A stretch of DNA of 10,396 nucleotides from Streptosporangiaceae bacterium (GCA_030045215.1 JASIBJ010000785.1:1-10396); one strand, 5' to 3'; counted from the first letter of the stretch, positions 1 to 7,309 are shown. Notes: a model not told the origin generated them from the sequence alone. Program-made: numbers and translations.

Positions 1-611
1 GCGCGGATGCCAGCCGGCAGGGCATGCGCGAGCTCGCCCGCGTCCGGATCGACCGGCCGGAGCGAGTCGCCCGAGCCTACCCGCACCAGCTCTCAGGCGG
101 GATGCGGCAGCGAGTGATGATCGCGATGGCAATGGCCCTGTCGCCGCCACTGCTGATCGCCGACGAGCCCACCACCGCGCTGGACGTCAGCACTCAGGCG
201 GAGATCCTCGCGCTGGTAGGCGAACTGCAGATACAGACGGGCTCTGGCATCCTGTGGATCACCCATGACATGGGAGTGGTGGCCGAGCTCGCCGACTGGG
301 TGGCGGTCATGTATGCGGGCCGGATCGTGGAGCAGGGAGTCGCGCGCGACGTATTCGACCATCCGCTGCACCCGTACACCGAAGGCCTCCTGCGCACCCG
401 CAGGGACCTGCGCACCGGCCGCCCCGGTGCGCCGCTCTACCAGATCGAGGGGTCGCCGCCCGCGCTGTCGGCCGACCGCCGCGGCTGCGCCTTCGCGCCC
501 CGGTGCTCGCGGCGCAGCACGATATGCGACGAGCGCAGGCCCGAGCTGGCGGCCCAGTTGCCGCGAGCGCGCGGACTGGTGGCCTGCCATCACCCGGAGG
601 TCTCGCCATGA
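1..611 (+). CDS. Peptide-type ABC transporter ATP-binding protein, DppD/OppD-like (5' partial)
   Basis: This is the C-terminal part of a cytoplasmic ATPase that powers uptake of di/oligopeptides, or of nickel or other small solutes, through a membrane permease. The reading frame is open to the left edge of the window (first full codon at base 3), so the ATG at 24 is internal; Walker A and the Q-loop lie upstream. Visible motifs are the ABC signature LSGGMRQR (bases 90-113), Walker B LLIADEP (from base 150), the D-loop ALD and the H-loop histidine in WITHD (near base 264). A C-terminal oligo_HPY extension follows, with the cysteine pattern CAFAPRC...C typical of DppD/OppD; in some family members such cysteines bind an iron-sulfur cluster. 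The stop overlaps the next gene's start (ATGA), as in dppD-dppF pairs. The substrate cannot be told from the ATPase alone. Confidence 0.93.
   Translation, partial: ADASRQGMRELARVRIDRPERVARAYPHQLSGGMRQRVMIAMAMALSPPLLIADEPTTALDVSTQAEILALVGELQIQTGSGILWITHDMGVVAELADWVAVMYAGRIVEQGVARDVFDHPLHPYTEGLLRTRRDLRTGRPGAPLYQIEGSPPALSADRRGCAFAPRCSRRSTICDERRPELAAQLPRARGLVACHHPEVSP
596..600 (+). promoter_or_regulatory. Ribosome binding site for the DppF-like gene
   Basis: GGAGG lies 7 bases before the ATG at 608 and inside the end of the upstream gene. It decides the start: the same frame stays open back to about 503, but those codons sit within the DppD-like gene and have no such site. Confidence 0.75.
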
Positions 612-1678
612 AAGCTCCTGCGCCGGGCCTCGAGCCTGCCGTCGCGCCGAGCGGGCCCGATCCCGCAGCGACCGATGCCGTTCCGATCCTCGGCTTTGAG
701 TCGGTGAGCAAGTACTACCGGGGGCTCGCCGCTCTCGACCAGGTCACCCTGGCCCTTCCCCGCGGCACGGCGCTCGGCCTGGTCGGCGAGTCGGGGTCGG
801 GGAAGAGCACCTGCGTGCGGCTCGCGCTCGGCCTCGAGCGGCCGTCGTCGGGCCGGCTGACCTTCGCCGAGGTTCCGTACCCGCGGAGCCGGCGCCGGCT
901 CCGGCCGCTGCGGCGCCAGGTCGGGTTCGTGCTGCAGGACCCGTACGACTCGCTCGACCCGCGCATGCAGCTACGCGACATCGTGTCCGAGCCGCTGCGG
1001 GTGCATGGGCGGCCCGGCCGTAAGGCCGGCGGCCGGGACACCGACCGGCGGGTCACCGAGATGCTGCAGGCGGTCGGGCTGGGCGGTGCCGCACTCGACA
1101 GTTACCCATCCCGGTATTCGGGCGGAGGCCGGCAGCGGATCGCGATCGCCAGGGCCCTGATCACGGACCCGGCAGTGCTGCTGTGCGACGAGCCGACATC
1201 CAGCCTGGACGTCTCGGTTCAGGCGCAGATCGTCAACCTGCTGCTTGAGGCGAAGCGCAGCCGTGACCTGTCGCTGCTGTTCGTCAGCCACGACCTGGAC
1301 CTGATCGGGCGGGTCGCGGACACGCTGGCGGTGATGTACCGGGGCCGGGTGGTGGAGTCGGGGCCGGCCGAGCTGGTGCGCAGCCAGCCACGGCATCACT
1401 ACACCAAGTCGCTGCACGACGCCGTGCCTGCGGATCACCCAGCCCGGCGCAGGCTGGCCACGACGAGCGTGATCAGCGAAGCCAATCTGGCTGCCCAGAC
1501 CACTTCCGCAGGCGGGACCGCGGCGGCCGTGACCAGTCCTCGTTCCCCCCATGCAACCTGCTGTGCCTTTGCCGACCGGTGCCCGGCCGCTCAGGCTCGG
1601 TGCCACGCCGAGCGCCCGCCTACGGTAACGGAACCGGACGGCAGGACGCACGCCTGCTTCTTCCCGCTCGCGGGATAA
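608..1678 (+). CDS. Peptide-type ABC transporter ATP-binding protein, DppF/OppF-like
   Basis: This is the second ATPase of the importer, 356 residues, expected to pair with the upstream DppD-like subunit under the permease. Domains in order: a proline/alanine-rich N-terminal lead (about 1-26), Walker A GESGSGKST (60-68), Q-loop VLQDPYDSLDPR (Q110), signature YSGGGRQR (170-177), Walker B VLLCDEP (190-196), and H-loop FVSHD (H228). The QDPYDSLDPR run is typical of DppF/OppF. The oligo_HPY tail carries CCAFADRC (318-325) and further cysteines at 332 and 350. The first signature position is Tyr instead of the usual Leu/Gln-type residue, and Gly replaces Gln after SGG; both are tolerated variants in this family. 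The start is set by the GGAGG at 596 and the 4-base overlap with the gene before. The substrate is unknown; the solute-binding protein and permeases would lie upstream. Confidence 0.95.
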   Translation: MKAPAPGLEPAVAPSGPDPAATDAVPILGFESVSKYYRGLAALDQVTLALPRGTALGLVGESGSGKSTCVRLALGLERPSSGRLTFAEVPYPRSRRRLRPLRRQVGFVLQDPYDSLDPRMQLRDIVSEPLRVHGRPGRKAGGRDTDRRVTEMLQAVGLGGAALDSYPSRYSGGGRQRIAIARALITDPAVLLCDEPTSSLDVSVQAQIVNLLLEAKRSRDLSLLFVSHDLDLIGRVADTLAVMYRGRVVESGPAELVRSQPRHHYTKSLHDAVPADHPARRRLATTSVISEANLAAQTTSAGGTAAAVTSPRSPHATCCAFADRCPAAQARCHAERPPTVTEPDGRTHACFFPLAG

Positions 1679-1687
1679 CCGGACTAG

Positions 1688-1694
1688 AAGGGAG
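1688..1694 (+). promoter_or_regulatory. Ribosome binding site for the FAD oxidoreductase gene
   Basis: AAGGGAG sits 6 bases before a GTG start at 1701, in the 22-base gap after the DppF-like stop. It supports the GTG as the start and translation from the same transcript as the ABC genes. Confidence 0.65.
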
Positions 1695-1700
1695 CCCGCC

Positions 1701-3371
1701 GTGAGATCGCGCCGGGATGTCGTGGTGATAGGCGGGGGCCATAACGGCCTGGTGGCCGCCGGGTACCTGGCCAGAGACGGCATGGATGTCCTGGTCTGCG
1801 AGCGGCGGGACGTGGTCGGCGGCGCCGCGGTGAGCGAGCGCCCCTTCGGTCCCGATTACCTGGTGACATCGCTGTCTTATGTGGTGTCGCTGCTGCCGGC
1901 CGATATCGTCGCCGACCTGCGGCTAGCCAGGCACGGGTACCACGTGTACCCGCAGGGCCCGTACTTCGCTCCGCGCGCCGACGGCCGCTACCTCCGGCTG
2001 CCCGATAACCCTGTGCAGCGGCGCAAGGAAATCGGGAAGTTCTCCGCCCGCGACGCGGCCGCCTACCCGGCGTACGAGGCCCACCTGCAGAAGATCGGCC
2101 AGGTCCTCGGGCCCATGCTGGACGAAATCCCGCCGCGGCTCGGCTCCCGGCGGCCGACCGACCTGGGTCGGCAGGCGATGCTGCTGCGGCACTTGCGCAA
2201 GCTGGACGCGCGCGGCGCCGTGGACGTCACCCGCCTGCTCACCGGGAGCGTCGCTGACCTGCTTGACCGGTACTTCGAGTCCGATGCTCTCCGCGGCGTG
2301 CTCTCGGTGTCGGGAGTCATCGGCGGATGGGCCGGCCCGAGGTCACCAGGCACCGCCTACGTAACGCTGCATCACCACATCGGCGACACCGACGGCCAGG
2401 CCGGCGCGTGGGGGTTCCCGCGCGGTGGGATGGGGGGAGTGACCCAGGCGCTGGCCGCCGCCGCGCGCTCGTTCGGTGCCGAGATCCGCACCGGCGCGCC
2501 GGTCGCGCGGATCCGGAGCGTATCGGGCGGCGGTGCGTCCGGTGGGCGGGGACCGGGCGCCCGGGTCACCGGCGTGACGCTGGCCTCCGGCGAGGAGATC
2601 GACGCGGATGCGGTCATCACGACCGTGCACCCGAAGATCGCGTTCCTCGAGCTTGCCGACGCCGCGGACCTGCCGGCGCCGTTCCTCGACGATATCCGCG
2701 GCTGGCAGACCCGCAGTGGCACGGTGAAGGTCAACCTCGCGCTCGACCGGCTGCCGGTCTTCGCCAGCCATCCGGACTATGACCGGCAGGTCCACGGTGG
2801 AACTATCGTGCTGGCAGAGAGCCTGGACGACGTCGAGAATGCGTTCCAGGAGGCGGTGTCCGGCACGCCATCCGCCCGGCCATTCGCCGACATCTGCATT
2901 CCCAGCGTGTTCGACGACTCGCTCGCACCAGCTGGGCACCATGTGATGTCGATGTTCACCCAGTGGGTGCCACACGGTTATGCGGACGCGCCGGATGATG
3001 CCGAACTCGAGGCATACGCCGACCGGGTCGTCGCCCGGATGGAGACGATCGCCCCCGGGTTCACCGGCTCGATCGTGGCTCGGCAGGTGATCGGGCCCCA
3101 CCAGATGCAGCAGGAGTACGGCCTGGTCGGCGGGAACATCTTCCACGGCGAGCTGAGCCTCGGCCAGATGTTCCATGCCCGCCCGGCGGCCGGCTACGCC
3201 GACCTGCGCACCCCGCTCCGCGGCCTCTACCAGGCCGGCTCGGCCACCCACGGCGGCGGCGGTGTCACCGGGGTCCCCGGCCGCAACGTCGTGCGGCAAG
3301 TCCGCGCCGACCGCCACGCCAACCGATGGCGGCGCCGCGTGGGCGTGAGCCCGGCAGCCCGGAGCGCGTGA
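1701..3371 (+). CDS. FAD-dependent oxidoreductase, phytoene-dehydrogenase-related (PYROXD2/CrtI-like fold)
   Basis: This is a 556-residue soluble flavoprotein that probably removes hydrogen from, or otherwise oxidises or isomerises, an unknown substrate. The N terminus shows the Rossmann FAD motif VVVIGGGHNG (7-16), with an acidic residue E34 at the end of the second strand where the ribose is bound, then VVGGAA (38-43), the usual second dinucleotide-binding element of this family. The C terminus carries GSATHGGGGVTGVPGRN, matching the FAD-contacting G-x-x-x-x-G-G-G-V-x-G-x-x-G block of COG1233 proteins. The length matches PYROXD2-like proteins (about 520-580). No other carotenoid genes (crtB, crtE) are visible, so a true phytoene desaturase is unlikely. 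It starts with GTG, 22 bases after the ABC ATPase, and is probably in the same operon; a role in processing the imported solute is an inference. Confidence 0.9.
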   Translation: MRSRRDVVVIGGGHNGLVAAGYLARDGMDVLVCERRDVVGGAAVSERPFGPDYLVTSLSYVVSLLPADIVADLRLARHGYHVYPQGPYFAPRADGRYLRLPDNPVQRRKEIGKFSARDAAAYPAYEAHLQKIGQVLGPMLDEIPPRLGSRRPTDLGRQAMLLRHLRKLDARGAVDVTRLLTGSVADLLDRYFESDALRGVLSVSGVIGGWAGPRSPGTAYVTLHHHIGDTDGQAGAWGFPRGGMGGVTQALAAAARSFGAEIRTGAPVARIRSVSGGGASGGRGPGARVTGVTLASGEEIDADAVITTVHPKIAFLELADAADLPAPFLDDIRGWQTRSGTVKVNLALDRLPVFASHPDYDRQVHGGTIVLAESLDDVENAFQEAVSGTPSARPFADICIPSVFDDSLAPAGHHVMSMFTQWVPHGYADAPDDAELEAYADRVVARMETIAPGFTGSIVARQVIGPHQMQQEYGLVGGNIFHGELSLGQMFHARPAAGYADLRTPLRGLYQAGSATHGGGGVTGVPGRNVVRQVRADRHANRWRRRVGVSPAARSA

Positions 3372-3392
3372 GCTCGGCCGAAGGGCCTGCGG

Positions 3393-3420
3393 GGCTTCGG
3401 GTTTGCCTCGCCCGCAAGCC
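3393..3420 (+). terminator. Candidate terminator hairpin after the oxidoreductase gene
   Basis: GGCTTCGGG pairs with CCCG-C-AAGCC around a 9-base loop: nine base pairs with one bulged C. It begins 22 bases after the stop at 3371. There is no T-run, but high-GC actinomycete terminators often lack one. Pairing was worked out by eye. Confidence 0.4.
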
Positions 3421-3625
3421 GTGACCGCCGTCCGGGCGGAAGGGACGCGACGGTGACTGCCCGGCCTCTGAGCGCACGCTCGTCATCCGACGATCTCGCC
3501 CTCTGCCGGGCGACTGGTTGGCCGGGCGAATGTCCTGTGCCCGCGAAACGAGTCGGGACCGAAACCTCGTGCGCGGCCCCCGTGGTCATTTACCGGGTCT
3601 GGTGAGACGGTAGAGGCGGACGTGC

Positions 3626-3632
3626 GAAGGGA
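3626..3632 (+). promoter_or_regulatory. Ribosome binding site for the HdeD-like gene
   Basis: GAAGGGA lies 7 bases before the ATG at 3640. An in-frame GTG at 3622 has its nearest purine-rich stretch only one base away, so the ATG is the better start. Confidence 0.65.
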
Positions 3633-3639
3633 TACAGAT

Positions 3640-4230
3640 ATGAATACGGGCTTTCAGTCGCCGGCCAGTGCTGGCGCTCGTGGCAGGGTTGAGACGATGC
3701 TGGATCAGCTGGCCGGGCCGTGGTGGATGTTCCTGGTCACCGGGATCGGATGGCTGGTCATCGCTCTGATCGTCTTGCGGTTCCGGGTTTCCTCGGTCCT
3801 CGCTGTCGGCGTGCTCATGGGCGTGGTTTTTCTCGGCGGCTGGTTCAGTGAGCTCCTCATCGCCTCGATCCGGTCGCGGTGGCGCTGGGCGCATGTGGCG
3901 ATGGCGATTGCGTTCCTGTTCGCGGCCTGCTGGTCGTTCGCGAGCCCGTTTGGCGCGTTCTGGGCGCTGGCCACGATCTTCGGGCTGCTCCTGATCTTCC
4001 GCGGCAGCCTCGACCTGGTCACCTCGATCTCTTCGCGAGAGATCAATCCGGCGTGGTGGCTCGGCATGACCGCGGGCGTACTGGAGATCCTGCTCGGCTT
4101 CTGGGTCTCACAGCAGGAGTTCCCGGCACGGGCGCTGCTATTGCTGATCTGGGTTGGGTTCTTCGCGCTGTTCCGGGGTTTCTCCGACATCCTCCTGGCG
4201 TTCGAGGTGCGCGGGGCGGAGCGCAAGTAG
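3640..4230 (+). CDS. HdeD/DUF308-family six-helix membrane protein
   Basis: This is a 196-residue inner-membrane protein. About six hydrophobic helices can be seen: roughly 28-47, 51-75, 84-101, 104-127, 138-157 and 163-188, with short loops, a cytosolic-looking N-terminal lead of about 25 residues and a charged tail RGAERK. The repeated pattern of two-helix units, with Gly/Trp-rich turns and arginines such as FRGSLDL and FRGFSDILLAF, fits the HdeD/DUF308 family, named for an acid-resistance protein of Escherichia coli; its biochemical role is unknown. The gene stands alone: it is 268 bases after the oxidoreductase and convergent with the MOSC fusion gene. A half-conserved DosR-like sequence lies about 70-90 bases upstream of the start (see findings). 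A stress-related role is an inference from the family only. Confidence 0.85.
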   Translation: MNTGFQSPASAGARGRVETMLDQLAGPWWMFLVTGIGWLVIALIVLRFRVSSVLAVGVLMGVVFLGGWFSELLIASIRSRWRWAHVAMAIAFLFAACWSFASPFGAFWALATIFGLLLIFRGSLDLVTSISSREINPAWWLGMTAGVLEILLGFWVSQQEFPARALLLLIWVGFFALFRGFSDILLAFEVRGAERK

Positions 4231-4237
4231 GTCGCTG

Positions 4238-4254
4238 CGAGGCTGTCAGCCTCG
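4238..4254. terminator. Palindromic hairpin between convergent genes (bidirectional terminator)
   Basis: CGAGGCTG and CAGCCTCG are perfect inverted copies around a single T; as a hairpin this gives six G/C-rich pairs with a TGTCA loop. It lies in the 35-base gap between the stop of the plus-strand HdeD-like gene (4230) and the stop of the minus-strand MOSC fusion gene (4266), where one hairpin can serve both directions. Confidence 0.65.
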
Positions 4255-4265
4255 GCCGGTGCTCC

Positions 4266-6029
4266 CTACATGTCCAGGACGAGTTCGGTGCTTGGCTGTG
4301 CGCAGCAGATGAGCACCTGCCCGTCCGCCGGCAGCTCCAGCGGATGCGGGCTATAGCTGATGTCGCCGGACACCAGCGGCGTGACGCAGGTGTGGCAGAC
4401 GCCGGTACGGCAACTCCACCTGGTGGGAACGTCGCAGGCCTCGGCAAGCTCGAGCACCGTACGGGCGTCGCCGCCGAATGGGGTGGTGATGCCGCTGCGA
4501 GCGAAGGTGACCGCCGGCCCGGTGCCCGGCGAGCCCGGCGGCTGATGCGGGGGTACGGTTGCCTGGCCGGTGAGCCCGGGGTTGATCGCAGCCAGCGTCC
4601 CGAACAGCTCGGTGCGAATCGCGCCGGCGCCGAGTCCGATCGCAGTCAGCGCGCCCTGCATGTCGGCCATGAACGATGTCGGACCGCAGATGTAGGCGCT
4701 CGCATCGGCTGGGATGCCCAGGTCGGCCAGTGCGCGCGCGGTCAGGCGTCCCTCGGTGGCGTGGGCACGACGGCGCTCGGTCGGCGTGGCCGCGCTATAG
4801 AACACGTACTCGCGGGCTTGCGGCAGGGCGGCCAGGAGCGCGTGCGCCTCAGCCGCGAAGGGGTGCTCGCGAGGTCCGCGGGCCCCGTGCAGCCACCAGG
4901 TTGCCCGTGCGCTGTGGCGGGCGGCGAGTTCGTGCAGCATGCACAGCAGCGGCGTGACCCCGATTCCGGCGGAGACGAGCAATACGGGCCGCGCGGCGTC
5001 GTCGAGGAGGAAATCGCCGCGGGGCGCGGCCACGTCCAGCACAGATCCCGGCCGGAGGCGGCTCGTGAGATATCTGCTGGCGGTGCCGTGCGGCTCGCGT
5101 TTGACGCTGATCCGGTAGGTACCAGCGTCAGGTGCCGAGGACAGCGAGTAGTTGCGCACCAGTCCTGGTTGCCCGGCGCCGTCGATCCGCAGCGTGAGGT
5201 ACTGCCCGGCCTGGGCGGCCGGCAGCCCGGTGCCGTCAGGCGCGGCGAGGTAGATCGAGGACACGGTCTGGTTTTCCCTGACGATCTCGGTGACACGCAG
5301 CTTACGGAACGCGGGCCATGCCGGTCCCGGTCCTTCGGCCGTCCCGGTGGCCGGTGCCGCCGTCTTGTCATGACCCTCGTCGGCTGCCAGCAGGTCGCGA
5401 AACGAATCCCGCCAGCCGGGGCTGAGGGCGGGAATCGTCAGCGCGGTCTGCAGCTTGGCCTTCTCGTGGCCAGGGAGATAGAGCAGTGCGTCGGTGTCGG
5501 CCACCGACAGCGCTCCGGGTCCGGTCCTGGCCTTAATGATCTTGTCGCCGGCGCGGATGTGCCCCTCGGCGATGACGCGCATGTAGAAGCCCGGTCGGCG
5601 ATGGGCGACGAGCAGGGCGGGCAGTTCCGGCTCGCCAAGCCTGATGCCGACCCGGTAGCACGTGACGCGCGGCTGGGTTACCTCGAACTCGGCCTCGCCG
5701 ATGCGGTAACGGTCGCCGATGCAGACTTCGTTGTCGGCCAGGCCGTCGACGGTGAGGTTTTCTCCGAACTGGCCGTAGCCGAAATCGCTGCGGCCGAAGT
5801 GCCGCTGCCAGTACCGGTAGGACTCGATCTGGTACACGAGCACGGCCCGCTGCTCCCCGCCGTGCCCCGCGGTATCGCCCTGGCCGTCGCCGTCGATGTT
5901 GAGGCGCCGGACCATGGCCGGGCCGTCCACCGGATGCTTCCAGACGCCGGTGTGCACGGTCTTCCCCTGCCAGGACACGTCTTTCGGCATGCCAACGTTG
6001 ACCGACAGGAGCGTCGCCGTACGGGTCAC
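4266..6029 (-). CDS. MOSC domain / ferredoxin reductase / [2Fe-2S] ferredoxin fusion oxidoreductase
   Basis: This is a 587-residue, three-module cytoplasmic redox protein. Residues about 1-215 resemble YiiM: GDTAGHGGEQRAVLVY (51-66), FGENLTVDGL (88-97), TQPRVTCYR with the conserved Cys124 expected to hold a molybdenum-cofactor-type centre, then a 3-alpha segment (about 175-215). After an Ala/Gly/Pro linker comes a ferredoxin-NADP-reductase-like module (about 240-480) with RNYSLSS (292-298, FAD binding), SAGIGVTP (353-360, nicotinamide nucleotide) and YICGP (446-450). The C-terminal plant-type ferredoxin (about 505-587) has C540-x4-C545-x2-C548 and a fourth ligand at C575 or C576. Expected flow: NAD(P)H to FAD to [2Fe-2S] to the MOSC site. 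YiiM and related MOSC proteins reduce N-hydroxylated compounds; the substrate here is unknown. The GTG start overlaps the stop of the DUF427 gene (GTGA), suggesting translational coupling. Confidence 0.92.
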   Translation of the reverse strand: MTRTATLLSVNVGMPKDVSWQGKTVHTGVWKHPVDGPAMVRRLNIDGDGQGDTAGHGGEQRAVLVYQIESYRYWQRHFGRSDFGYGQFGENLTVDGLADNEVCIGDRYRIGEAEFEVTQPRVTCYRVGIRLGEPELPALLVAHRRPGFYMRVIAEGHIRAGDKIIKARTGPGALSVADTDALLYLPGHEKAKLQTALTIPALSPGWRDSFRDLLAADEGHDKTAAPATGTAEGPGPAWPAFRKLRVTEIVRENQTVSSIYLAAPDGTGLPAAQAGQYLTLRIDGAGQPGLVRNYSLSSAPDAGTYRISVKREPHGTASRYLTSRLRPGSVLDVAAPRGDFLLDDAARPVLLVSAGIGVTPLLCMLHELAARHSARATWWLHGARGPREHPFAAEAHALLAALPQAREYVFYSAATPTERRRAHATEGRLTARALADLGIPADASAYICGPTSFMADMQGALTAIGLGAGAIRTELFGTLAAINPGLTGQATVPPHQPPGSPGTGPAVTFARSGITTPFGGDARTVLELAEACDVPTRWSCRTGVCHTCVTPLVSGDISYSPHPLELPADGQVLICCAQPSTELVLDM

Positions 6030-6895
6030 CGCTGCCTGCCGGGGGCAACCTCATCGATGGTCAGGTCCCGGTCGGGCCCGTGCGGGACCACGCTCTGACC
6101 GGGCTCCTGCCGCAGCTTGGTCCCGTCCAGGCGCACGTCGACCTTGTCCGGCTCGAAGGAGACCATCCCGGCTATGCGCTGGACCTCGGTCCAGGCACTC
6201 TCGTACGACCACGCCGCCCGCCGAACGCCAGCCAGGTCCCAGTAGCTGCACAGGCCCTTGTACGGGCAGAATGTCTGGCCACTGGCCGGCGTCAGCGCGG
6301 TCTCATCGACGTCGTCGCGGGGGACGTACCATCGCGGTGCGAATCCGGACTCGTAAAGAGCGAGGGGACGAGTGGTGTCCGCGATGGCGCGGTCGCCCGC
6401 CCGCACCGTTAGGTGCCGGCTTGCCTGCCGGATGTCGATGCGGTGGTACATGTCGGCAGCGTGCCCCACGATCCGCTCTTCTTCCTCATAAAAGGCATCC
6501 ATGGCGCGCCAGGCGAACGCGACGCGTCCCTCCAGCTCGCCGGCATAGCCCGGCAGCTCGGTGTGCTGCCACGCCGCGCGCGGTCTGTGCTGATCGCTGG
6601 CCTGGACATCATGCCAGGCGGTCATCCCGAGATCCTCGTGCCGGGTGGCGTGCTGGCTGGGCTGGAGCACACCCGAGGCCAGGTCGCTGAGGGGAAAGTA
6701 CGCGACCGGATAGCGGCCAGGTTGGTGCAGCAGCACGACATCTTCGCTGTCAGCGATCCACATGCCGCCGAACCGGACCCGCATGCGCCGGCGCAGCGGC
6801 TCGACGTACAGCAGCCGCGCGGGAAGCGGCCCGGGAACGAGGAACCGGCCGATGGCCCCCGGTGCAAGCGGTCCTTGCTGCCACGATAGGCCCAT
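6026..6895 (-). CDS. Tandem DUF427 domain protein
   Basis: This is a 289-residue soluble protein of unknown function with two DUF427 domains. The first (about 38-140) shows MRVRFGGMWIADSEDVVLL, YPVAYFPLSDL and FAWRAMDAFYEEEE. The second (about 160-260) shows LTVRAGDRAIADTTRPLALYES, WYVPRDDV, the highly typical TFCPYKGLCSYWDL (208-221) and VSFEPDKVDVRLDG. DUF427 domains are small beta-rich folds common in actinobacteria. The ATG at 6895 was chosen because GGAGGA lies 5 bases before it; the frame can be opened back to 6988, but those residues do not look like the family. Its last bases overlap the start of the MOSC fusion gene, so it probably works with that redox protein. Possible DosR-like boxes lie about 65-115 bases upstream of the start. 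Confidence 0.88.
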   Translation of the reverse strand: MGLSWQQGPLAPGAIGRFLVPGPLPARLLYVEPLRRRMRVRFGGMWIADSEDVVLLHQPGRYPVAYFPLSDLASGVLQPSQHATRHEDLGMTAWHDVQASDQHRPRAAWQHTELPGYAGELEGRVAFAWRAMDAFYEEEERIVGHAADMYHRIDIRQASRHLTVRAGDRAIADTTRPLALYESGFAPRWYVPRDDVDETALTPASGQTFCPYKGLCSYWDLAGVRRAAWSYESAWTEVQRIAGMVSFEPDKVDVRLDGTKLRQEPGQSVVPHGPDRDLTIDEVAPGRQR

Positions 6896-6900
6896 TACAG

Positions 6901-6906
6901 TCCTCC
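6901..6906 (-). promoter_or_regulatory. Ribosome binding site for the DUF427 gene
   Basis: GGAGGA on the minus strand, 5 bases before the ATG at 6895. This strong site sets the start and rejects the longer frame that would begin at 6988. Confidence 0.8.
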
Positions 6907-6961
6907 CCGTATGCCGCGCAGACGCGTCGCCGGGAGCAGCGCCAGGCACGCCTTGACGACC

Positions 6962-7010
6962 CCAAATGACCGTCCCCGACGATCGCACTACTGGGGACTA
7001 TGCGCCCGTT
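6962..7010 (-). promoter_or_regulatory. Possible DosR/DevR-like binding sites in the DUF427-MOSC operon leader
   Basis: Bases 6991-7010 match the mycobacterial DosR consensus TTSGGGACTWWAGTCCCSAA at 14 of 20 positions, with both GGG/CCC cores present. A second sequence nearer the gene (minus strand, about 6964-6983) keeps one strong half, TCGGGGAC. The centres are about 27-29 bases apart, and paired sites are common at DosR targets. The match was made by eye, and GGGAC is not rare in high-GC DNA. Confidence 0.35.
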
Positions 7011-7309
7011 CGCGTGCCGATCGCATCCCCCGGCGGCTAGTCCCGACGGTTAACAGGCTCTGAGCGCACGACAGATCGCCGCGACTTCCCTGGTGGAGCT
7101 TCCCCTTGTGGAACTGCCCCGCGGCGCGTCCGGCCATGCGATGTCGGCCGAACATCCCAGATGACCCAGGCTGCTGGCATCGCCCGGTTCGCCAGGTTTG
7201 TCGGGCCCCGGATCGTGACCAGTGCGAGGTTGAATGCGGCGATCGCGGCTGCGCCCGGACGCAATCGTTCCGCCGGTCCGTGCCTTGCTTTCCGGCCGTG
7301 GCGGAGTCT
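7011..7309. other. Intergenic stretch without a convincing gene; possible decayed transposase fragment
   Basis: With the operon leader, the gap from 6896 to 7309 is about 414 bases and no frame in it looks like an intact gene. On the minus strand at about 7170-7264 a short frame reads RPGAAAIAAFNLAL and GPTNLANRAM. This loosely recalls the C-terminal end of ISAs1-type transposases (NLA, then a G-x-TN-[IL]-A block), but with small gaps and no catalytic region. No terminal inverted repeats or target duplications were seen. The G/C-rich bases just below 7309 (CCGCC near 7270 and GGCGG near 7300) could form a weak terminator for the amidohydrolase gene. Confidence 0.3.

Noticed and set aside
2343..3317. 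A 324-codon minus-strand frame across the oxidoreductase gene
   Set aside because: It is a composition shadow; the plus-strand frame has clear FAD motifs at both ends.
1701..3371. Naming the oxidoreductase crtI (phytoene desaturase)
   Set aside because: The fold is shared, but no other carotenoid genes are present and the sequence looks closer to the PYROXD2-like branch.
3227..3589. A minus-strand frame covering the gap after the oxidoreductase
   Set aside because: It is Arg/Pro/Ala-rich with no motif, overlaps the conserved C terminus of the oxidoreductase, and has no persuasive ribosome site.
3879..6098. A 739-codon open frame on the plus strand
   Set aside because: It runs antisense to the MOSC fusion gene, whose motifs are unmistakable. 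Long antisense frames are expected in high-GC coding DNA, and its protein shows no recognisable domain.
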